From assembly GCF_022179385.1 (NCBI RefSeq), contig NZ_BPQS01000009.1, positions 62,001-126,000 on the forward strand: DNA of 64,000 nucleotides. The letters run 5' to 3'. The notes beneath the pieces are model-generated. The model was not told the DNA's origin, did not search any database, and worked only from the letters and a program-made list of their open reading frames with translations. Shown piece after piece: positions 17,256 through 26,449 of this stretch. Positions within the stretch are counted from its first letter, which is position 1. Each line of letters begins with the position of its first letter. The DNA comes from Methylobacterium longum. Its GTDB lineage: Bacteria; Pseudomonadota; Alphaproteobacteria; Rhizobiales; Beijerinckiaceae. The position numbers were made by a program, and so were the translations under genes.

Positions 17256-18836
17256 TTATTGCGCCCCGATCCGGCGCACCGTCCACGTCGCCCAGTAGAC
17301 CGGCCGCCCGTAGAGGCTCGACGCGTCGCGCCCGGAGGCGGTGGGGGCGAGCCGGTCCAGCCAGGTCAGGAACCCGGCCTTGCCCGGGTAGATCGCGGGC
17401 GTGTCGAGGTTGCCCTGCGCGTCGGTCATCCAGAAATGCGCGCTCCGGTCGTAGCGGCCGCTGCCGTCGCCCCCCGAGCGCAGGCCGAGATAGGCCGGCG
17501 AGCGGCCCGCCTCCACGGGGTCGGCGTAGAGCTTGAGGGCGCCGATGCCGTCGAGGGCCAGGTCGGCGGTGTATTGCAGGCAGATGTCGGCCACCGGGCC
17601 GCCGGGCGCGTTCGCGGGCCTCTGGCAGGTGTAGGAGACCGCCCAGCGCTGCAGGCCCTTGGCCCGCGCCACGCGGACGAGGCTCCCGGGCGGCAGCGGA
17701 CCGGCGAGCTTGCGTGCCGCCGACCAGACCTTCGCGCCGGACAGGTCCTGCGCCGTGCGCAGGTAGAGGGCGGTGCGGCGCTTCTCGGGGGCGAGGCCGC
17801 AATCCTCCGGGAGCACGTCCGTGTAGACGTAGTGGTAGGTACGGTCGACGACGCTGATCGAGCCGGCGAGGCCGTGCGTCTCGAAGGCCGGCGCCGTGCA
17901 GGCCGAGGCCACGGGCTTGCCGGTCTCGTCGATCACGGCGGCCGGCGTCGGCGGTTCGCTCCGGCCGCGGCCGGCGCCGGCCTCGAACGGCGTCCAGGTC
18001 AGGCCGTAGCCGTCCGCGGTGCGGGTGCGGATCTCGAAGGTCTGGAAGTCGAGGGTGCGCGCCTCGATCTGGACGCGGCGCCGGACGTCGGCCGGCCCGG
18101 CCGCCGGCGTCTCCGGCTTGGCCCGGCGGCGCCCGCGCCGGCGCCGGCTCCCGGCCTCCGGCTCGTCGCCGGCCGTCACGCCCACGCGCTCCTGGCCGAG
18201 GAGGAAGACGTAGCTGTAGGCCTCGCCGGCCCAGTCCCGACCCGAGACCGCGATCGGGTCGCGCGGCCCGATGCCCTCGGCGGAGGGGGTCGGCTCGGTC
18301 CAGCCCCGGTTCCGGCTCCGCTCCTCCGGCAGCTCCACCCAGAACCGGTCGGCCGAGGGCGGGAGCGTCGTGGCCAGGGCCTCGAAGGTGCGGCCGGTGC
18401 GCAGGGCGCCGCCATCGCGGCTGTCGGTGGCGCGCCGGTCCGGGCAGGGCTCGTCGCCGCGGCGGCTCGCGATCGGTGTCTGCCCCTGGAACACGGCCTG
18501 CAACGGCCCGGGCGCCTCCGCGCGGGCGAGCCGCAGGATCTGAACCCCGCGCACGAACGCGCACGGCGCGGGAGAGATCAGGACGCCCTCGGCCTCGGAG
18601 CCCTCGCGGCAGATCTCCAGATCGCCGCCGGTGACGAAGCAGCTCGGCGCGCTGGCCTCGAAACCCGCCGGGCGGGCCGCGGCGGCCTGCGGTGCCCCGA
18701 GCGCGGACGCGATCAGCGCGCAGAGCCCCGCAGCACCGGACGGCACTCGCGCGCGCGCGCGACGGGGCTGACAGTCACGGGCTCGGTGATCGACGGTATC
18801 GGCGGACGACGTCTCGACAGTCTTCAAAGAAACCAC
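17256..18836 (-). CDS. Secreted protein of unknown function
   Basis: 526 residues from ATG 18836. An Arg-rich n-region and a hydrophobic stretch (GLCALIASALGAPQAAAA, about 36-53) form a signal peptide; GTG 18746 is an alternative start. The mature part has many beta-strand-like segments and scattered cysteines (SCFVTGGDLEICREG, ICLQYTADLALDGIGALKLY, HFWMTDAQGNLDTP), suggesting a disulfide-stabilised beta-rich periplasmic protein. A short basic stretch (RRRRGRRR) interrupts it near residue 235. No enzyme motif was recognised. It ends 60 bases before the start of the CorC-type gene on the same strand, so the two may be co-transcribed. Confidence 0.65.
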   Translation of the reverse strand: MVSLKTVETSSADTVDHRARDCQPRRARARVPSGAAGLCALIASALGAPQAAAARPAGFEASAPSCFVTGGDLEICREGSEAEGVLISPAPCAFVRGVQILRLARAEAPGPLQAVFQGQTPIASRRGDEPCPDRRATDSRDGGALRTGRTFEALATTLPPSADRFWVELPEERSRNRGWTEPTPSAEGIGPRDPIAVSGRDWAGEAYSYVFLLGQERVGVTAGDEPEAGSRRRRGRRRAKPETPAAGPADVRRRVQIEARTLDFQTFEIRTRTADGYGLTWTPFEAGAGRGRSEPPTPAAVIDETGKPVASACTAPAFETHGLAGSISVVDRTYHYVYTDVLPEDCGLAPEKRRTALYLRTAQDLSGAKVWSAARKLAGPLPPGSLVRVARAKGLQRWAVSYTCQRPANAPGGPVADICLQYTADLALDGIGALKLYADPVEAGRSPAYLGLRSGGDGSGRYDRSAHFWMTDAQGNLDTPAIYPGKAGFLTWLDRLAPTASGRDASSLYGRPVYWATWTVRRIGAQ

Positions 18837-19044
18837 GTCTATCGCCAGCGATGATCCGGTCGGCCGGAAAGTCTCGCAGCCTCTAACTCACGGTCGCCGG
18901 AGCGGGAAGGGGCCGGACCACGCAAGACGGGCACTTCATGCCGAGCACTTCCTGGGGCACGGGGCGAACCCGGCGCCCGCTCGTCCGTTGTCGCGGCTTG
19001 AGGGCCCCGCGGGCCCGACCCTGTCAGCGTCCGGAGATCAGCGC

Positions 19045-19443
19045 ATGGATATCGCCGTCGAAACCGTCACCGAGATCGTCCTGCGGCTGCGCGCGATCGA
19101 GGTGAAGGAAGGCAACACCGATCCGGACTCCGGCTCCAACCCGATCGACGACGGCGCGACCGACGTGCTGATCTCGGGAACCGACGACGCCACTGAGTCC
19201 GAGGTTCGCAGCATGATCGCCGGCCTCGACGACGATTCCCGCGCGGAGCTGCTGGCCCTGTTCTACGTCGGCCGCGGGGACATGGAGCCGGAGGAATGGA
19301 GCGAGGCGGTGCGCTTCGCCCGCGAGCGCGAAGGCGTCGGCGAGGGTGCCGTGCCGACCCTGCTGGGCTCGCCGATCGCCGGGGATCTCCTGGAAGAGGG
19401 TCTCGACGCCCTGGGGCTCACCCCCGAACTGCCGCCGGCCTGA
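19045..19443 (+). CDS. DUF3775 family protein
   Basis: 132 residues from ATG 19045, preceded by GGAG at 19032-19035. The sequence is acidic and helical with family-typical blocks: VTEIVLRLRAIEVKEG, DDDSRAELLALFYVGRGD and PTLLGSPIAGDLLEEGLDAL. DUF3775 proteins are small alphaproteobacterial proteins of unknown role. The next gene begins 25 bases downstream on the same strand. Confidence 0.8.
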   Translation: MDIAVETVTEIVLRLRAIEVKEGNTDPDSGSNPIDDGATDVLISGTDDATESEVRSMIAGLDDDSRAELLALFYVGRGDMEPEEWSEAVRFAREREGVGEGAVPTLLGSPIAGDLLEEGLDALGLTPELPPA

Positions 19444-19468
19444 GCGCCCGGACCGCCGGCGCTCTCCC

Positions 19469-20761
19469 ATGGCCTCGCGCATGCGCAAGGGCGCCCTCAA
19501 GGCGCTGCGGGTCCTCACCCGGCCGGTCCGCCGCGCCCAGGGCTATGGCGGCAAGGGCCGCGGCGGCCTCGTGGTCGAACCCTACCGCGGCTACGGCTCC
19601 CGCGACGAGGTCTTCCTGATCGGCCGGGTGTTCCGGCAATCGCCCGGCATACCGGGCGAGGATCCCGAATCGCTGCGGGCGCAGTGGCGCGACCTGCGCC
19701 GCCGCATCGCCCGGCGGACCGTGGCCGGCGCCGCCGTGACGGCCCGGATCGGCGGCGACGCCATCCGGGTCGAGACCGATCGGGACGGCTATTTCCGCGC
19801 GCACCTGCATCCGCGCCTGAGCCCGACGGAAACCGGAAGCTGGCATCCGGTCGATCTTCTCCTCGAGGTCGAACCGCCGGTCCCGGCCGAAGGTGCGGTG
19901 TTCATCCCCCCCAACCGCAGCCGCTGCGTGGTCGTCAGCGACATCGACGACACGGTCATGCGGACCGGCGTCGCCAACAAGCTCAAGATGCTCTGGCGGC
20001 TGTTCGTGGAGGATGCCGAGAGCCGGGTCGCGTTCCCGGGCGTGGCCGCCCTCTACCGGGCGCTGCATGCCGGGGCGGGCGGGGCCGAGGGCAACCCGAT
20101 GCTCTACGTCTCGCGCGCCCCCTGGGGCCTCTACGAGATGCTGTCCGAGTTCTTCCAGCGCCACGGCATCCCGGCGGGGCCGGTGCTGTTCCTGCGGGAA
20201 TGGGGCCTGTCCTGGACGCATCCCCTGCCCCGCCGGGCGACGGACCACAAGCAGGCGCTGATCCGGCACATGCTGGCGCTCTATCGCGACCTGCCCTTCG
20301 TGCTGATCGGCGACAGCGGCCAGCACGATCCGGAGGTCTACGCCCAGATCGTCGAGGAGAACCCCGGACGGGTGCTGGCGGTCTACATCCGCAACGTGTC
20401 CCGCGAGGCGGCGCGGATCGAGGAGATCGTCCGCCTCGCGGGTGCGGTCGCCCGGGCGGGCTCCAGCCTCGTGCTCGCCGCGGACAGCGTCGCCATGGCG
20501 GAGCACGCAGCCGGGATCGGCCTGATCGCGCCCGAGGCCGTGGCGGGCGTCGCCGACGAGCACGCCGCGGATGCGGAAGCCGGACCACGCCGCGAGACCG
20601 CGCGGATCATCGCGGAGCCGCCCGATCCCGCGGCCGGGGCGCCGCAGACCGCGATCTCCCCCGATGCCATCACGGAGGCCCTGGTCGGCGACGGTACCGT
20701 GCCGGCCACCGTCGTTGTCGAGCCGCAGGAGCCGGCCGTCCTTCCGGAGCGCCATCGCTGA
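19469..20761 (+). CDS. App1-family phosphatase (DUF2183)
   Basis: 430 residues from ATG 19469. The family's catalytic motif VVSDIDDTVMRTGVANKLKM gives a HAD-like DxDDT (Asp158, Asp160, Thr162). Downstream are PMLYVSRAPWGLYEML, GLSWTHPLPRRATDHKQ and LPFVLIGDSGQHDPEVYAQI, which complete the App1 core. Yeast App1 is a phosphatidate phosphatase; bacterial members are poorly studied but probably hydrolyse phospholipid headgroup phosphates. The last 90 residues are an Ala/Pro/Glu-rich tail. Likely co-transcribed with the DUF3775 gene. Confidence 0.85.
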   Translation: MASRMRKGALKALRVLTRPVRRAQGYGGKGRGGLVVEPYRGYGSRDEVFLIGRVFRQSPGIPGEDPESLRAQWRDLRRRIARRTVAGAAVTARIGGDAIRVETDRDGYFRAHLHPRLSPTETGSWHPVDLLLEVEPPVPAEGAVFIPPNRSRCVVVSDIDDTVMRTGVANKLKMLWRLFVEDAESRVAFPGVAALYRALHAGAGGAEGNPMLYVSRAPWGLYEMLSEFFQRHGIPAGPVLFLREWGLSWTHPLPRRATDHKQALIRHMLALYRDLPFVLIGDSGQHDPEVYAQIVEENPGRVLAVYIRNVSREAARIEEIVRLAGAVARAGSSLVLAADSVAMAEHAAGIGLIAPEAVAGVADEHAADAEAGPRRETARIIAEPPDPAAGAPQTAISPDAITEALVGDGTVPATVVVEPQEPAVLPERHR

Positions 20762-20910
20762 ACGCGTGGCGACTGGCGCGGCTGCCACGCCCGGCTGCGG
20801 GTGTAACCGCGGCCGGTGTTCCGCGGCGCCGCGGCCCCTATCACCACGGCACGAACAGCCGCCACCCGAAAAACGGGGCCTCGACAGCGGCCGTCGCAGG
20901 AGGAAACGAG

Positions 20911-22023
20911 ATGCGCCTCAGCCTGTCCGCGATGCTGGTCATCGCCTGTGGCTCTCATGCCGCCTTCGGGCAGGCCGCGCCCGTTCAGGGGCCGAGTTCC
21001 GGCTTCGAGCGGCTCGAAGCCGAGATGGGAGCGGCCAACGCCGGGCCGGGACCCCGGACGGTGCCGGCCAAGGTGATTCCCGTGCCGGACACCGTCAGCC
21101 CGCAATTCCGCACCGCCGTAGCGGCGCCCTACCGTGCGCCAGCCTGGAACGCGAACCCGTCGGACCCGGCGGCCTGGAAGGCGCTGGTCGACCGGCTCGC
21201 CGCGGCCGGCGCCGCCGGTCTTCCGGCCCTACGCGAGAAACTCGGTGTCACCAGCGAGGCGGCGGTGATCGGCGGCGTGAAGGCCTTCATCGTTCAGCCG
21301 CGGCAGATGCCGGAGGCCAACCGGAACCGCCTGCTGCTGCACATCCACGGCGGCGGTTACGTCTACAATCCCGGTGAGGCCGGCACCCTGGAGGCGATCC
21401 TGATGGCCGGTCTGGGCGGCTTCAAGGTAATCTCCGTGGATTACCGGATGCCGCCCGACGCGCCCTATCCGGCCGCCATGGACGATGCCGCCGCGGCGTG
21501 GCGGGCGATGCTGACCATGCAGAAGCCGCAGAACATGGCGGTGTTCGGTACCTCCACGGGCGGCGGCATGACCCTGGCCCTGATGCTGCGCGCCAAGGCC
21601 GAGGGGTTGCCGCTGCCGGCCGCCATCGGCCTCGGCACGCCGTGGTCCGACATGACCGAGACCGGTGACAGCTACAAGACCAACGAGTGGATCGACAACG
21701 TGCTCGTCAGCTACTCGGGCTATCTCACGCCGGCGGCCAAGCTCTACGCGGCCGGTCGCGACCTGAAGGATCCGCAGCTCTCGCCGATCTACGGCGACTT
21801 CGCGGGCCTCCCGCCCGCGATCCTGATCACCGGCACCCGCGACCTGTTCCTGTCGAACACCGTCCGCACCCACCGGAAGCTGCGCGCCGCCGGGATCGAG
21901 GCCTCGCTGCAGGTGTTCGAGGGCCTGTCGCACGCGCAGTACCTGGCCACGCTCGACGCCCCAGAGACCAAGGAGGTGTTCGGCGAGATGGCACGCTTCC
22001 TCGACGCGCATCTCGCACGCTAG
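20911..22023 (+). CDS. Secreted alpha/beta hydrolase, hormone-sensitive-lipase type
   Basis: 370 residues from ATG 20911 with a strong Shine-Dalgarno (AGGAGG) nine bases upstream. A signal peptide (MRLSLSAMLVIACGSHAAFG) precedes the enzyme. HSL-family hallmarks are the oxyanion motif HIHGGGYVYN (146-149), nucleophile elbow GTSTGG (Ser215), acid in LITGTRDLFLSN and His in EGLSHAQYL. It should hydrolyse small acyl esters or lactones in the periplasm. The SAG of many HSL enzymes is replaced by STG. Confidence 0.85.
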   Translation: MRLSLSAMLVIACGSHAAFGQAAPVQGPSSGFERLEAEMGAANAGPGPRTVPAKVIPVPDTVSPQFRTAVAAPYRAPAWNANPSDPAAWKALVDRLAAAGAAGLPALREKLGVTSEAAVIGGVKAFIVQPRQMPEANRNRLLLHIHGGGYVYNPGEAGTLEAILMAGLGGFKVISVDYRMPPDAPYPAAMDDAAAAWRAMLTMQKPQNMAVFGTSTGGGMTLALMLRAKAEGLPLPAAIGLGTPWSDMTETGDSYKTNEWIDNVLVSYSGYLTPAAKLYAAGRDLKDPQLSPIYGDFAGLPPAILITGTRDLFLSNTVRTHRKLRAAGIEASLQVFEGLSHAQYLATLDAPETKEVFGEMARFLDAHLAR

Positions 22024-22056
22024 GGGCCCCCGGGGCCGGCCCGGCCGTATGCCGTT

Positions 22057-22091
22057 CCTCACGAGATGGTGCAATGCAGCACCTCGTGGGG
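22057..22091 (+). terminator. Imperfect hairpin after the hydrolase gene
   Basis: CCTCACGAG-GGTGC pairs with GCACC-TCGTGGGG around an AATGCA loop, with a three-base bulge. It begins 34 bases after the stop codon and follows another GC-rich inverted run (GGCCCCCGGGGCC). No T-tract, so termination is only suggested. Confidence 0.35.
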
Positions 22092-22175
22092 AGCGCTTCA
22101 CATCGCGACCGCGATGCCTAGGTTTGGGCGTTCGCATGCCGGTCCACGCACTTCGCGACTCCGGGAGCCCGAACA

Positions 22176-22433
22176 TTGCAAACCTACACCCTCGCGATCG
22201 CCGACGGCGTCCTGTTCGCCTGCCTGCCCGACGAGGCCGACATCTCGGCCGCCATCACCGACGCCACCGCGATGAGCTACGGTTTCGGCCTGAGCCTCGA
22301 CATCGTCCGTGGGGCGACCCTGACTGACGCCGCCTGGCCGGAGGACGAGGTCGTCTGGCAGGAAGGATCGGACAGCGAATTGCTGGATGACCAAGGGCGG
22401 CGCTACCGCTACGCCGTTCGCCGGCCGTCCTGA
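22176..22433 (+). CDS. Small hypothetical protein, TTG start
   Basis: 85 residues. The only sensible start is TTG at 22176, preceded by GGGAG at 22163-22167. Codons are strongly GC3-biased like those of neighbouring genes, which supports real coding. Sequence is acidic with several aromatics (MSYGFGLSLDIVRGATLTD, WPEDEVVWQEG, RRYRYAVRRPS). No recognised domain, no signal peptide. The MFS gene follows 54 bases later. Confidence 0.6.
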   Translation: MQTYTLAIADGVLFACLPDEADISAAITDATAMSYGFGLSLDIVRGATLTDAAWPEDEVVWQEGSDSELLDDQGRRYRYAVRRPS

Positions 22434-22487
22434 TCGGGGCCCCCGGGGGCCTGACGCCGAGCCGGCCCCGGATGCGAGGCTGCGCGG

Positions 22488-23654
22488 ATGCGGACGGGGG
22501 AGAAGAGCGCCGGGCGGAGTGGAGGCCTCGGCCGCTTCCTCGTCCTGAATGCCGCTCTCTACGGCGCCTATGGCTGCCTCTCGCCGATCCTGCCGAATGT
22601 CCTCACCGCGCGCGGCCTGAGCCCGGGCGAGATCGGCGCCCTGCTGGCCGCCGCCGGAGCCCTTCGCCTGGTGGTCGGCCCCCTCGCCGGCGCCTATGCC
22701 GACCGGCACCGGGCGGGCCGGACCGTCCTCGCGGCGAGCCTCGTCCTCACCGGTCTCGCCACTCTGGCCCACCTCCCGGCCGCGGGTTTCGCGCAGCTCC
22801 TCGGGCCGGGCCTCGCCTACGGCGTCGGGACCGCGGCGCCCGCGCCCCTCGCCGATGCCCTGACCCTGGCGGCGGCGCGGGGCGGGACCGCCTTCCAGTA
22901 CGGCTGGGTCCGCGCCGCCGGCTCGGCCGCCTTCATCGCCGCGACGGTGGCCGCGGGCTGGCTCATCGAGGCCCGTAGCCTCGTCGCGCCGGTGATCGCG
23001 GGCGGCGTCCTGTTCCTCGCCGCATCCGCCGCCGCCCTGTCGGTGCCCGCAGCCCAAGCGGTCGCCGCCGGGACCGGATCGCCGTGGAGCGGTTTCTCCA
23101 GCCTGATCCGGCTGACCCGCTTTCGCCGCACGGTGCTGGCCGCGGCCCTCGTCATCGGCGCGCACGCGATGCATGACGGTTTCGCGATGATCCTGTGGCG
23201 CGGGTCCGGGATCGGAGCGGGAACGGCCGGGCTGCTGTGGTCGGAATCGGTGGCCGCCGAGGTGCTGGTGTTCCTCTTCGTCGGCCCGCGCCTGCTGGGG
23301 CGGATCGGGCTTCCGGCGGGCGTCGCGGTGGCGGCCTGCGCCGGTGCATTGCGCTGGGCGGTGCTGGGCTCCACCACGGCGATCCCGTGGATCGCCGCCG
23401 TCGAGGCGCTGCACGGTCTCAGCTTCGCCCTCCTGCACCTCGCCTGCCTGGGCTTGATCGAGGAGGCCACGCCTTCGGAGCTGCGCACCACCGCGCTCGC
23501 CCTCTACGGCACGCTGGGCCTCGGCCTGTCCGGCGTGCTGGCCACCCTCGCGTCCGGCGCGCTCTACGGCGCCTTCGGCGCGGCGGCCTTCTGGGCGATG
23601 GCGGCGGTCAGCCTCGCCGCTCTGCCGCTGGTCCGGGGGCTGGGGCGGGTCTGA
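22488..23654 (+). CDS. MFS transporter, HcaT/MFS_1-like
   Basis: 388 residues with about twelve hydrophobic helices. The loop after TM2 (GPLAGAYADRHRAGRTV) is the MFS signature region, and the short N-terminus with LNAALYGAYGCLSPILPNVL is typical of the MFS_1-like group containing the phenylpropionate permease HcaT and nucleoside permeases. Inner-membrane, presumably proton-coupled. Substrate is not inferable and no catabolic genes are adjacent. Confidence 0.85.
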   Translation: MRTGEKSAGRSGGLGRFLVLNAALYGAYGCLSPILPNVLTARGLSPGEIGALLAAAGALRLVVGPLAGAYADRHRAGRTVLAASLVLTGLATLAHLPAAGFAQLLGPGLAYGVGTAAPAPLADALTLAAARGGTAFQYGWVRAAGSAAFIAATVAAGWLIEARSLVAPVIAGGVLFLAASAAALSVPAAQAVAAGTGSPWSGFSSLIRLTRFRRTVLAAALVIGAHAMHDGFAMILWRGSGIGAGTAGLLWSESVAAEVLVFLFVGPRLLGRIGLPAGVAVAACAGALRWAVLGSTTAIPWIAAVEALHGLSFALLHLACLGLIEEATPSELRTTALALYGTLGLGLSGVLATLASGALYGAFGAAAFWAMAAVSLAALPLVRGLGRV

Positions 23655-23719
23655 ACGCGCGCGGGTTCTTTTCCGCGCGCTATGGTACGGACCCGGAACG
23701 GAGCCGCCCAAAACCGCGC

Positions 23720-25906
23720 ATGCCCTTCATCGCCGAGATCCTGATCCCGCTCGCCCTCGACACGCCCTACAGCTACGTGGTGCCGGCCGGACTGGATCTC
23801 GCCGCGGGCGACGTGGTGCAGGTCCCCCTCGGCCCGCGGGAGATCGTCGGCGTCGTCTGGGGACTCGGCGACACTGCCGGCGGATCGAACCTGCGGCCGG
23901 TGACCGGCCGCCTGCCCTACCCGCCCCTGTCCGACCCGTTGCGGAGCCTCGTCGACTGGATCGCCCGCTACACCCTGGCGCCAAAGGGCTCGGCGCTCGC
24001 CATGGTGCTGCGCCTGCCCGACGAGGCGGCGGCGGTCGAGACCGTGCGGGTCGCCGTGCGCATCACCGGCAAGCCGCCGGCCCGGCCGACCGCGGCCCGC
24101 TCGAAGATCCTGGCGGTCGCGGTCGACGGCGCCTTGCGCGGCAAGAGCGCGCTGGCCAAGGAGGCCGGCGTCTCGCTCTCGGTGGTCGACGGTCTGATCG
24201 ACGACGGCGCCCTGGAGGCGGTCGCGGTCGAGCCGGAGCCGGTCGCCCCGCGCCCGGACCCCGACTTCCCGCGGACGCCGCTCTCGCCCGCCCAGGCCGA
24301 GGCGGTGACGGCCCTCGTCGAAGGCTTCCCGTGGCGGCGGGGCCCCGGCGAGGAGACCGACAACCGGCCCGTCCTGCTGGAGGGGGTCACCGGCTCGGGC
24401 AAGACCGAGGTCTATTTCGAGGCGGTCGCGGCCTGCATCCGGGAGGGGCGCCAGGCCCTGATCCTGATGCCGGAGATCGCCCTGACGGCGCAGTTCCTCG
24501 ACCGCTTCGCGGCCCGGTTCGGCGTGCGGCCAGCGGCCTGGCATTCCGGGATCGGCGGGAAGCGGCGCGAGCGCCTGCGCCTGGCCGTGGCGGAGGGCGA
24601 GGCCCTGGTGGTGGTCGGCGCGCGCTCGGCCCTGTTCCTGCCCTTCGCCCGCCTGGGCCTGATCGTGGTCGATGAGGAGCACGAGACCGCCTACAAGCAG
24701 GAGGACGGGGTCCATTACCACGCCCGCGACATGGCGGTGGTCCGCGGGCGCCTGGAGGGCTGCCCGGTGGTCCTGACCTCGGCGACGCCCGCCATCGAGA
24801 CTCGGGTGAACGCCGCCCGGGGTCGCTACCGGCACGTGCTGCTCCCGGAGCGCTTCGGCGGGCGCCGCCTGCCCGACATCGCCGCCATCGACATGCGCCT
24901 CGACCAGCCCGAGCGCGGCCGCTTCCTGAGCCCGCCGCTGGTCAACGCCGTGAAGAGCACCCTGGAGCGGGGCGAGCAGGCGCTGCTGTTCCTCAACCGC
25001 CGCGGCTACGCGCCGCTGACCCTCTGCCGGGCCTGCGGTCATCGCTACCAGTGCAAGAACTGCTCGACCTGGCTGGTCGAGCATCGCTTCCGCCGGGCGC
25101 TGGTCTGCCACCAGTGCGGCTACACCGAGCGCCGGCCGGAGGCCTGCACCGAGTGCGGCACCTTCGACAACCTCACGGCCTGCGGCCCCGGTGTCGAGCG
25201 GATCGCCGAGGAGGCCGCGGCTCTGTTTCCGGACCGGCGCATCGTCGTCCTGTCGAGCGACTTCCCGGGCGGCGCCGAGCGCCTGCGGCAGGAGCTGGAC
25301 GCGGTGGCGGCGGGGGAATGCGACGTGGTGATCGGCACGCAGCTGGTGGCCAAGGGCCACAACTTCCCGTTCCTGACCCTCGTGGGCGTCCTCGACGCCG
25401 ATATCGGCCTGACCTCGGGCGATCCCCGGGCGGCGGAGCGCACCTTCCAGCTGCTCCAGCAGGTGACCGGCCGGGCCGGACGCGGCGAGAAGCCCGGCCG
25501 GGCGCTCGTCCAGACCTACCAGCCGGACCACCCGGTGATCGCCGCCCTGCTCTCGGGCGACGCCGAGCGGTTCTACGCCGAGGAGATCCAGGCCCGTGAG
25601 GCGGCCGGCCTGCCGCCGTTCGGGCGGCTCGCGGCGCTGATCGTCTCGGCGAGCGAGCGCGAGACCGCCGAGGCGCACGGGCAGGCGCTGGCCCGCGCCG
25701 CCGATCCGCCCGACGGCGTGATGGTGCTGGGACCGGCCGAAGCGCCCCTGGCGCTGGTGCGCGGCCGCTACCGGTTCCGGCTGCTGGTGAAGACCGAGCG
25801 CAACGTCGACCTCCAGGCCTATCTGCGCGCCTGGATCGCCCGCGGCCCGAAGGTGCGCGGCAACGTCCGGGTCGCCATCGATGTCGATCCGCAGAGCTTT
25901 CTATGA
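23720..25906 (+). CDS. priA: Primosomal protein N', replication restart helicase
   Basis: 728 residues from ATG 23720; the frame is open 525 bases further upstream inside the MFS gene, which is coincidental. The 3'-DNA-binding domain lies at residues 1-100. The helicase has Walker [12 protein letters not shown] (222-229), DEEH (318-321) and SATPAIET. The zinc module has eight cysteines in CRACGHRYQCKNC ... CHQCGYTERRPEACTEC. The C-terminal helicase half has GTQLVAKGHNFP and QQVTGRAGRGEKPG. PriA reloads the replisome at stalled forks. Highly confident family assignment. Confidence 0.97.
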   Translation: MPFIAEILIPLALDTPYSYVVPAGLDLAAGDVVQVPLGPREIVGVVWGLGDTAGGSNLRPVTGRLPYPPLSDPLRSLVDWIARYTLAPKGSALAMVLRLPDEAAAVETVRVAVRITGKPPARPTAARSKILAVAVDGALRGKSALAKEAGVSLSVVDGLIDDGALEAVAVEPEPVAPRPDPDFPRTPLSPAQAEAVTALVEGFPWRRGPGEETDNRPVLLEGVTGSGKTEVYFEAVAACIREGRQALILMPEIALTAQFLDRFAARFGVRPAAWHSGIGGKRRERLRLAVAEGEALVVVGARSALFLPFARLGLIVVDEEHETAYKQEDGVHYHARDMAVVRGRLEGCPVVLTSATPAIETRVNAARGRYRHVLLPERFGGRRLPDIAAIDMRLDQPERGRFLSPPLVNAVKSTLERGEQALLFLNRRGYAPLTLCRACGHRYQCKNCSTWLVEHRFRRALVCHQCGYTERRPEACTECGTFDNLTACGPGVERIAEEAAALFPDRRIVVLSSDFPGGAERLRQELDAVAAGECDVVIGTQLVAKGHNFPFLTLVGVLDADIGLTSGDPRAAERTFQLLQQVTGRAGRGEKPGRALVQTYQPDHPVIAALLSGDAERFYAEEIQAREAAGLPPFGRLAALIVSASERETAEAHGQALARAADPPDGVMVLGPAEAPLALVRGRYRFRLLVKTERNVDLQAYLRAWIARGPKVRGNVRVAIDVDPQSFL

Positions 25907-26079
25907 GCGACGTCGCGCGGCTCCCGGCGGGGTGGAGACCGGTCCATCGGCGCGGGGCGCGGCGCGGCCCCCGCACGGTGTCCGATCGCGCCGCGATCGG
26001 GTATGGCTCTCTCCACGGGCGGCGGACCCCGGGCCGGAGACCGGCGACGGGACGCGGGCGGTTCCCGGAGGAGCGATCA

Positions 26080-26442
26080 GTGCTGACCTATACCAAGACG
26101 CCGGAGTCCAACGTCGCCGAGATCGTGGTCGACGGGAAGATCACCGATGAGGAGATGAACGCCGCGATGACCGCCATGAAGGCGGATCTCGACAAGGGCG
26201 GCAAGATCAAGCTGCTCGAGGACATCCGCGCCTTCGAAGGCATGGAGCCGGCGGCGTTCTTCAAGGATCCGCGCTTCGGCATCTCGATGATGAAGAGCAT
26301 CAGCCACGTCGCCCTGGTGACGGACGCGCCCTGGCTGAAGGCGCTGGCCGAGACCTTCAACTTCGTCTCGCCGACTCAGATCAAGGTGTTCGAGCGGGCC
26401 CGCCTGAACGAGGCGCGCAGCTGGCTGGCCGCAGCCGCCTGA
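26080..26442 (+). CDS. SpoIIAA-like STAS-fold protein
   Basis: 120 residues from a GTG at 26080, chosen because GGAGGAG precedes it at 26067-26073 and the domain begins at once (LTYTKTPESNVAEIVVDGKI). A longer frame opens at 25903 but its extra 59 residues are arginine-rich non-domain sequence. The pattern (TDEEMNAAMTAMKADLDKGG, LLEDIRAFEGMEPAAFFKD, HVALVTDAPWLKALAETFNF) is that of the 'SpoIIAA-like' (DUF3478) family: small cytoplasmic or membrane-peripheral proteins with a STAS-type fold and unknown role. Confidence 0.85.
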   Translation: MLTYTKTPESNVAEIVVDGKITDEEMNAAMTAMKADLDKGGKIKLLEDIRAFEGMEPAAFFKDPRFGISMMKSISHVALVTDAPWLKALAETFNFVSPTQIKVFERARLNEARSWLAAAA

Positions 26443-26449
26443 TCGATCG

